Below are positions 51,208 through 56,448 of a stretch of 56,448 nt of DNA, piece by piece (position 1 is the first letter of the stretch; each line of letters begins with the position of its first letter). This stretch comes from Ignavibacteriales bacterium (GTDB lineage Bacteria > Bacteroidota > Ignavibacteria > Ignavibacteriales > Melioribacteraceae). The notes below the pieces were generated by a model. The model did no database searches. It was not told the origin of the DNA and saw only the letters and a program-made list of their open reading frames with translations. The DNA is taken from positions 1 through 56,448 of the forward strand of contig QZJX01000046.1 of NCBI GenBank assembly GCA_003599395.1, read 5' to 3'. The position numbers were made by a program, and so were the translations under genes.

Positions 51208-53400
51208 TTATCTAAGTAGAACCATTTTTCTTGTCTGGTTAAAAACACCCGAAGTCAAACGATAAAAATAAACACCGCTTGGTAAATCCGTTGCGTCAAA
51301 CTCAACTTCATATTCTCCGGGCTGCATTGGTTTATTGATTAGCGTTTTTATTTCTCTTCCGAGGATGTCATAAACAATTAACTTTGTTTGTTGGGGACGA
51401 AATTTTTCGTCCACTACGCCTGGTATTGTAAATTTAATTTTAGTTGTTGGGTTGAAAGGGTTCGGAAAATTTTGGTATAAGAAATAGTTATAGCTGACTT
51501 TGTCTGGGTCGTCGTTTCCAATTGGGTCACCGTTTCCTTCATATTTGAAAATAAATCCATGTTCATTATTATAATTACCTCCTAACATCCAACCAAGATT
51601 CATAGAACTGAAATAGGACTTATCCCAATAGATATTTTCCCCGAAAGCTGCCGATAAAAAATTTTCTCCACCATCATAGGACCTATAGATGCTTCCCAAA
51701 TAATTTGCAGGGTGATTATACGTACTAACAAATAAAATCTTATTTGGATCAAACATTCTAACATTTACAAATCTGGGGAAAGCATGTGAATTTGCATAGT
51801 ATTTCTCATTCCAAATTTCACCACCATCAGAGGTAACCCAAACAGACATTCCCGCGACAAAGACCCCATAAACAGAATCGTAAAAATCAAAATCATTTAT
51901 CTGAACTTCCGAATCTATATTTGGAACCCATGTTATGCCTGAGTTGGTTGTTTTGTACAGTTGATTTCTTGAGGCAAGATAACCCAAATTTTTGTTAATG
52001 AATTGTATTTTGATTAAATCCTCACTTAAGTTTGCATTAACTTTTTTCCATTCTTTTCCTGCATCCAAGGTCAAAAACAGACTTCCATTTGTTCCTGCAA
52101 TCCACGCAGTATCAGAGTTCAGTAAGGAAATAGAGTAAAAAGTCAAAGATGGATCGAGCGAGGATTTAATCCAATCTGCACCAGCGTTTGTGGTCTTGAC
52201 TATTACTCCATTTTCACCAACTGCCCAACCGATCTGTTCATTTGCGAATTGGATAGACCTTAAATTCTCCGTGGCTGGATTGGGTTGAATTCTCCAATTT
52301 GTACCTCCGTTCTTGGTGTGCAATATAAGCCCACTATTTCCACAAAGCCATCCGGTACTGTCATTAATAAAGTAAACTGAATTCAGGCTATCTCTGGTAA
52401 GAGATCCTAACTCATTCCAACTTTCACCTTGATCCGTAGTCTTAAATAAGTATCTTGAATGAGCAAAACCAATAGAATCATTTATCATCTTAAAACCAAA
52501 AAAAATTAGGTCATAACCATAATAGGGTGAGGCTCCTGCTGAAAAAATACGCCAAGTTTTTCCACCATCTGTTGTCTTTTGAAATTCCGTCAATCTAAAA
52601 CCATTTTCAATTGAATAATTTTTATCACCCCCATAGATAAAACCAATTGAATTATTTACAAAATATAGATTCGGTGCCTTGTTATCATTTTTTACAACTA
52701 AGGTATCCCACGTCCAACCGGAATCCGTAGTTCTCAGTATAGTCCCCCATATCCTCAAAAATCCGTTTTCCTTATTTACAAAAAAATAATTAAGTGCGGG
52801 ATAAGAACTATATGTTTCTACACTAAATTGCTGCAACCAGCTTTTCCCACCGTCGGTAGTGTTCAATAAAAATTCAGTATCGTAGAGTTTTTTATGAACC
52901 CACCCAAATTCCTCATTTATAAATTGAATTCTACCGAAAGCACCATCGCTAGTACTGTCCTTAAGAATAATCCAATTTTCTCCTCCATCAAAAGTTTTCA
53001 CTAATGCCGAAAGACTATCAATACGGGCTGATGCAAAAAGTGTATCCATAGAAAACACTTGGAAGTCATAAATTTGCTCCGGCTCAAATATTTTTGACCA
53101 GTTTTTGCCACCATCCACGCTTTTATACAAAGAGTTAGGTGCATCAAGGGTTGAAATCCAACCACTAGACTCGTCACAAAACCTTATTTTATTTGCGATG
53201 GTCTTACTTATACGCTTAAAAGTTATCCCTCCATTTTTTGTAAATAGTATTCCTGATTGATCCGAAATCCATCCGGTAGTATCATTAATAAAATCTGCAG
53301 AAATAACCTTTGTGGTATATTGCGGATTCTGCCAAGTGATTTGGGCATTAATTATTATTGTTGTGAAAAACAATATAACAGCAATGGAAAGGTTTTTCAT
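51208..53400 (-). CDS. Secreted Asp-box beta-propeller (YCF48/sortilin-like) protein with T9SS sorting domain
   Basis: A 730-residue protein. A signal peptide (about 1-19, ending N-A-Q) precedes some twelve repeats of the form T-T-D-G-G-K-T-W ([24 protein letters not shown] and so on) spaced about 45 residues, up to about residue 630. These are Asp-boxes of a large propeller like plant YCF48/HCF136 and sialidases. Each is preceded by a G-W or G-F strand (I-G-W-A-V-G-E-N-G). The sorting domain is about 645-730 and contains a 30-bp palindrome. Function in this group is unknown; binding of proteins is likely. Confidence 0.85.
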   Translation of the reverse strand: MKNLSIAVILFFTTIIINAQITWQNPQYTTKVISADFINDTTGWISDQSGILFTKNGGITFKRISKTIANKIRFCDESSGWISTLDAPNSLYKSVDGGKNWSKIFEPEQIYDFQVFSMDTLFASARIDSLSALVKTFDGGENWIILKDSTSDGAFGRIQFINEEFGWVHKKLYDTEFLLNTTDGGKSWLQQFSVETYSSYPALNYFFVNKENGFLRIWGTILRTTDSGWTWDTLVVKNDNKAPNLYFVNNSIGFIYGGDKNYSIENGFRLTEFQKTTDGGKTWRIFSAGASPYYGYDLIFFGFKMINDSIGFAHSRYLFKTTDQGESWNELGSLTRDSLNSVYFINDSTGWLCGNSGLILHTKNGGTNWRIQPNPATENLRSIQFANEQIGWAVGENGVIVKTTNAGADWIKSSLDPSLTFYSISLLNSDTAWIAGTNGSLFLTLDAGKEWKKVNANLSEDLIKIQFINKNLGYLASRNQLYKTTNSGITWVPNIDSEVQINDFDFYDSVYGVFVAGMSVWVTSDGGEIWNEKYYANSHAFPRFVNVRMFDPNKILFVSTYNHPANYLGSIYRSYDGGENFLSAAFGENIYWDKSYFSSMNLGWMLGGNYNNEHGFIFKYEGNGDPIGNDDPDKVSYNYFLYQNFPNPFNPTTKIKFTIPGVVDEKFRPQQTKLIVYDILGREIKTLINKPMQPGEYEVEFDATDLPSGVYFYRLTSGVFNQTRKMVLLR
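51389..51418. repeat. In-frame 30-bp palindrome in a T9SS sorting domain (copy 4, degraded)
   Basis: Left half TGTTGGGGACGAAAT and right half TTTTCGTCCACTACG are inverted copies with a few mismatches, inside the sorting domain of the Asp-box propeller gene. It encodes [10 protein letters not shown] in the shared frame. The decay fits coding drift after insertion. Confidence 0.75.
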
Positions 53401-53409
53401 ATTTATAAC

Positions 53410-54306
53410 TTATTTTAATAATAGCATCTTTTTTATCAGATTAAAACTACCGGAACTCAATCTATAAAAATAAACTCCGCTTGGTAAACCCGTAGCATCA
53501 AATTCAACTTCATATTCACCCGGCTGCATTGGTTTGTTTAGTAACCTTTTTATTTCTCTGCCGAGAAGATCATAAACAATTAATTTCACGTTTGACATCT
53601 CACGTTTCACATCTGACGGAATTGAGAATTTAATTTTTGTAGTTGGGTTGAATGGGTTTGGGTAGTTTTGGGAAAGTTCAAATTTATTCGTTAAAGTATT
53701 CTTCTCTTCTATATTTGTTTTAATACCATATTCTACGCCTTTTATTTTTGCATAGTGTAAATACGTGTATTCATAAAAGGAATATAAAAACACTTCATTA
53801 TAATAAGAATATGTTAATCCCAATCCTTTAGTAAGTTCATATCCATCATAAGCGGTATTGCTTGTACAGAATTGATCAACAAAACGACTTGATCGTCGTT
53901 CATTAAAGATTTCTTTTTCTTCAAATGATTTTACATAGTAACAATATAAAAGTGTGTCGTTGAGTTGTGCAAAAAGTGAATCTACTAATTCTTCTCTTGA
54001 ACCAAGTAAACGATAGACATTGGCATTAACTGAATCAACTCGGTAATAACTAAATTGTTTGTCTGCGCTGTTTAATTCGGCCTGTTCTATAATAAAATAT
54101 TTTTTTGTGTTTACAAGTGTATCGCCTATAACAAGCTTATAAAATTTCCACGAAGAGTCCGCTAATCCAGGCTCGTTGCTTATGGTTTCATATTCCCAAT
54201 AATCTCCAATGTGAAGTGGATAATATTTTTTTACCTCTTCAATTGATTCTGGTTGAGCGAAGATTCCAGTTATGATAAACAAAATAATGAAGATTCTTAT
54301 TAGCAT
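53410..54306 (-). CDS. Secreted protein with T9SS sorting domain, cargo function unknown
   Basis: A 298-residue protein with a signal peptide (about 1-17, ending F-A-Q). The middle (about 25-205) is a beta-rich domain with Y-Y-P-L-H-I-G-D-Y-W-E-Y near residues 29-40, a motif common at the start of secreted Ignavibacteria proteins of unknown role. The sorting domain (about 212-298) has [13 protein letters not shown]. Its loop holds a tandem 14-bp repeat at the position where other copies have the palindrome. Nine bases separate it from the propeller gene downstream, so the two are co-transcribed. Confidence 0.75.
   Translation of the reverse strand: MLIRIFIILFIITGIFAQPESIEEVKKYYPLHIGDYWEYETISNEPGLADSSWKFYKLVIGDTLVNTKKYFIIEQAELNSADKQFSYYRVDSVNANVYRLLGSREELVDSLFAQLNDTLLYCYYVKSFEEKEIFNERRSSRFVDQFCTSNTAYDGYELTKGLGLTYSYYNEVFLYSFYEYTYLHYAKIKGVEYGIKTNIEEKNTLTNKFELSQNYPNPFNPTTKIKFSIPSDVKREMSNVKLIVYDLLGREIKRLLNKPMQPGEYEVEFDATGLPSGVYFYRLSSGSFNLIKKMLLLK
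53586..53613. repeat. Tandem 14-bp repeat inside a T9SS sorting domain
   Basis: TCACGTTTGACATC (53586-53599) is followed at once by TCACGTTTCACATC (53600-53613), one base different. It encodes D-V-K-R-E-M-S-N-V-K in the sorting loop of the last T9SS protein, at the site where four others have a palindrome. As 14 is not a multiple of three, the two copies are read in different frames. Confidence 0.75.
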
Positions 54307-54486
54307 ATAAATATCTTTTTAATAAACTTTAACCTAGCCAAAGCATCTTTAAACTGCAACAGTCAAATTAATCTCTATCTCAGTTTTGAAACTTTTTATC
54401 ATGTTTTGGTGTAATATTGCAGAATCCACTTATTCGGATATATTTATATATTTACTTTAATTGATTTGCAAATGAGGTGATATAAA
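54307..54486. promoter_or_regulatory. Divergent promoter region before clpB
   Basis: A 180-base gap between the minus-strand T9SS gene and clpB must hold both promoters. GAGGTGAT at 54474-54481 is the clpB ribosome site. No CIRCE inverted repeat (TTAGCACTC-N9-GAGTGCTAA) is present, so HrcA control of this gene is not indicated. Confidence 0.45.
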
Positions 54487-56448
54487 ATGTCATTCAACTT
54501 TAACAAGTTTACGGTAAAGGCACAGGAAACGGTACAAAACGCGGTTGAGATTGCGCAAAATTATAATAATCAAGTCGTTGAACCAGAACATATTTTGGCC
54601 GCGATGTTGCAGGACAGTGACAATGTTGCAGTTTCACTTTTGCAGAAAGCGGGTGCAAACTTAAACCAACTTAAGATAAAAGTAACCGGAATAATTGAAA
54701 ACTTCCCCGAAGTAACAGGTGCGGGAGTCGGTAACCAACAGCTTTCTCAAAATACTGCGCGACTTTTTGATAACGCAGCAAAGGAAGCAAAAAATCTAAA
54801 AGATGAATACATATCATCGGAACATATTTTACTCGCGTTATCTGAAGAAAAAGGAAAAGCCGGCTCACTTCTTAACGATAACGGAATAAACAAAAATGTT
54901 TTACTCAATGCATTAAAAGATATAAGAGGTAATCAAAGAGTAACATCTCAGAATCCCGAGGATACTTATCAATCATTAAAAAAATACGGACGTGATTTAA
55001 ACGAACTTGCACGAAGCGGAAAACTTGATCCCGTAATCGGAAGAGATGAAGAAATACGAAGAGTGCTTCAAGTTTTATCACGTAGAACGAAGAACAATCC
55101 AGTATTAATCGGTGAACCCGGTGTCGGTAAAACCGCAATTGCCGAAGGACTTTCACATAGAATTATTTCCGGTGACGTACCCGAATCACTTAAAACAAAA
55201 ACAATCGTTGCTCTTGATATGGGAGCACTTGTCGCGGGGACTCAGTTCCGCGGACAGTTTGAAGAACGTGTAAAAGCTGTTGTTAAAGAAGTTCAGGATT
55301 CAAACGGTGAAATAATATTATTTATAGATGAACTACATTTGTTAGTCGGTGCGGGTAAGACAGAAGGTGCGATGGATGCGGCAAATATTTTAAAACCTGC
55401 GCTTGCAAGAGGTGAACTTCATACAATCGGAGCAACTACTTTAAAAGAATATAAAAAGTATATAGAAAAAGACGCTGCGCTTGAAAGAAGATTTCAACCG
55501 GTTATGGTTGAAGAACCTAACGAAGATGATGCAATTTCAATTTTGCGTGGATTGAAAGAACGTTACGAAGTTCATCATGGTGTACGTATTACCGACGGTG
55601 CAATAGTTGCAGCCGTTCAACTTTCAAATAGATATATAACCGATCGGTTTCTTCCGGATAAAGCAATCGATTTGATTGACGAATCGGCTTCTAAACTGAG
55701 AATCGAAATCGATTCAATGCCGGAAGAGCTTGATGTGATAGAAAGAAAAATCCGTCAACTTGAAGTTGAAAAAGAAGCTTTGAAAAGAGAAAACGACAAC
55801 GAATCAAAATCCAGACTTGACGAAATCAAAAAAGAGTTAAGTAATCTAGAAGAAGAAAGAAACAGCTTAAAAAGTCATTGGCAATTAGAGCGGGATAAAA
55901 TTCAATCAATAAGAAAAATGAAAAGTGATATTGAAAACACGAAACTCGAAGCCGAACGATACGAACGCGAGGGAAATCTAGCCAAAGTTGCCGAGCTTCG
56001 TTATGGAGTTATAAATGATTTACAAAAGAAACTCGAAAATGAAACACGAGCGCTTGCAGAATTTCAAAAAGATAAGAAAATGTTGAAAGAAGAAGTTGAA
56101 GCTGAGGATATAGCCGAAGTTGTTGCAAAGTGGACGGGCATTCCGGTAAGCAGAATGTTGGAAAGCGAACGAAGCAAATTATTAAGAATGGAAGATGAAT
56201 TACACAAAAGAGTAATCGGGCAGGAAGCCGCTGTTGAAGCTGTATCGAATGCAATAAGAAGATCACGAGCGGGAATGCAGGACGCAAACCGTCCGATAGG
56301 TTCTTTCATTTTTATCGGTACTACCGGCGTTGGTAAAACCGAACTTGCAAGAGCACTTGCTGATTTTTTATTTAACGATGAACAAGCGATGGTTAGAATT
56401 GATATGTCCGAGTATATGGAAAAGTTTTCTGTCTCAAGATTAATCGGC
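54487..56448 (+). CDS. clpB: ATP-dependent disaggregase ClpB, cut by window end
   Basis: The first 654 codons of ClpB, open to the window edge. The N-domain (about 1-145) opens [10 protein letters not shown]. The first AAA+ domain (about 160-395) has Walker A G-E-P-G-V-G-K-T near 209 and Walker B I-L-F-I-D-E-L-H near 279. The coiled-coil middle domain (about 400-525) distinguishes ClpB from ClpA or ClpC. The second AAA+ domain has Walker A G-T-T-G-V-G-K-T near 611, where Pro is more usual than the first Thr. Expected full length is about 860-870 residues. ClpB pulls proteins out of aggregates with DnaK. ATG 54487 has GAGGTGAT upstream. Confidence 0.95.
   Translation, partial: MSFNFNKFTVKAQETVQNAVEIAQNYNNQVVEPEHILAAMLQDSDNVAVSLLQKAGANLNQLKIKVTGIIENFPEVTGAGVGNQQLSQNTARLFDNAAKEAKNLKDEYISSEHILLALSEEKGKAGSLLNDNGINKNVLLNALKDIRGNQRVTSQNPEDTYQSLKKYGRDLNELARSGKLDPVIGRDEEIRRVLQVLSRRTKNNPVLIGEPGVGKTAIAEGLSHRIISGDVPESLKTKTIVALDMGALVAGTQFRGQFEERVKAVVKEVQDSNGEIILFIDELHLLVGAGKTEGAMDAANILKPALARGELHTIGATTLKEYKKYIEKDAALERRFQPVMVEEPNEDDAISILRGLKERYEVHHGVRITDGAIVAAVQLSNRYITDRFLPDKAIDLIDESASKLRIEIDSMPEELDVIERKIRQLEVEKEALKRENDNESKSRLDEIKKELSNLEEERNSLKSHWQLERDKIQSIRKMKSDIENTKLEAERYEREGNLAKVAELRYGVINDLQKKLENETRALAEFQKDKKMLKEEVEAEDIAEVVAKWTGIPVSRMLESERSKLLRMEDELHKRVIGQEAAVEAVSNAIRRSRAGMQDANRPIGSFIFIGTTGVGKTELARALADFLFNDEQAMVRIDMSEYMEKFSVSRLIG

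Noticed and set aside
54671-56309. Four open frames on the minus strand near the window end
   Set aside because: They lie wholly inside the clpB coding region and encode no recognisable protein.
1-56448. CRISPR arrays, tRNA, rRNA and complete insertion sequences
   Set aside because: Searched by eye for regularly spaced repeats, cloverleaf ends and transposase motifs; none seen.

Overview
The window is AT-rich, densely coded bacterial chromosome. At least seven secreted proteins end in a type IX secretion (T9SS) C-terminal sorting domain of the [10 protein letters not shown] form. Together with lipoproteins, TonB-linked outer-membrane proteins and carboxypeptidase-regulatory domains, this points to the Ignavibacteria/Chlorobi side of the Bacteroidota group. 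The lineage is inferred; there is no rRNA or tRNA gene here to confirm it.

Layout. 1-5.3 kb: the tail of an unknown gene, a TFIIB-type zinc-ribbon protein, a secreted M64 metallopeptidase, the 23S rRNA methyltransferase RlmD, a SAM methyltransferase and a glutamate-receptor-like ion channel. 5.4-12.9 kb: an eleven-gene minus-strand operon for an Mrp/Mbh-type cation/proton antiporter with three NuoL/MrpD-like subunits and a split MrpA tail, interrupted by a palindromic intergenic repeat. 13.1-20.5 kb: a POT peptide transporter, then a minus-strand series of small enzymes (DinB, LOG, methyltransferase, RibD-type reductase, two VOC proteins, GNAT) behind an ATP-cone nucleoside kinase. 20.6-25.2 kb: a sigma-54 activator with two PAS domains facing a sigma-54 promoter that drives a membrane protein and an unusual epimerase fused to an RsbRD-like sensor domain; then a possible structured RNA and a NifX-like protein.

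25.2-35.9 kb: a T9SS exonuclease/phosphatase-family protein, a SCO1/PCuAC copper-delivery pair for cytochrome oxidase, two paralogous secreted proteins, a DUF1684 lipoprotein, an EamA exporter, a decayed toxin-antitoxin pair and a BlaI/BlaR1-like pair. 36-44.9 kb: T9SS peptidases (M28, S8), a Kelch protein, RsgA and a small membrane protein. 44.9-54.3 kb: a TonB-dependent receptor, several small unknown proteins and three T9SS cargo proteins (CotH-type, Asp-box propeller, unknown). 54.5 kb to the end: the first three quarters of ClpB, cut by the window edge.

The most unusual signal is in the T9SS sorting domains. Four of the seven carry a 30-bp palindrome read in frame at exactly the same loop, each making the loop seven residues longer than in the two plain copies. 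A fifth carries a tandem 14-bp repeat at the same place. This looks like a family of short palindromic elements living inside coding sequence, comparable in kind to Rickettsia palindromic elements. Second in interest is the sigma-54 module at 22.4-24.6 kb with its dyad cluster, fused epimerase-sensor protein and adjacent RNA-like fold. Calls rest on reading motifs and sequence; no database search was run.
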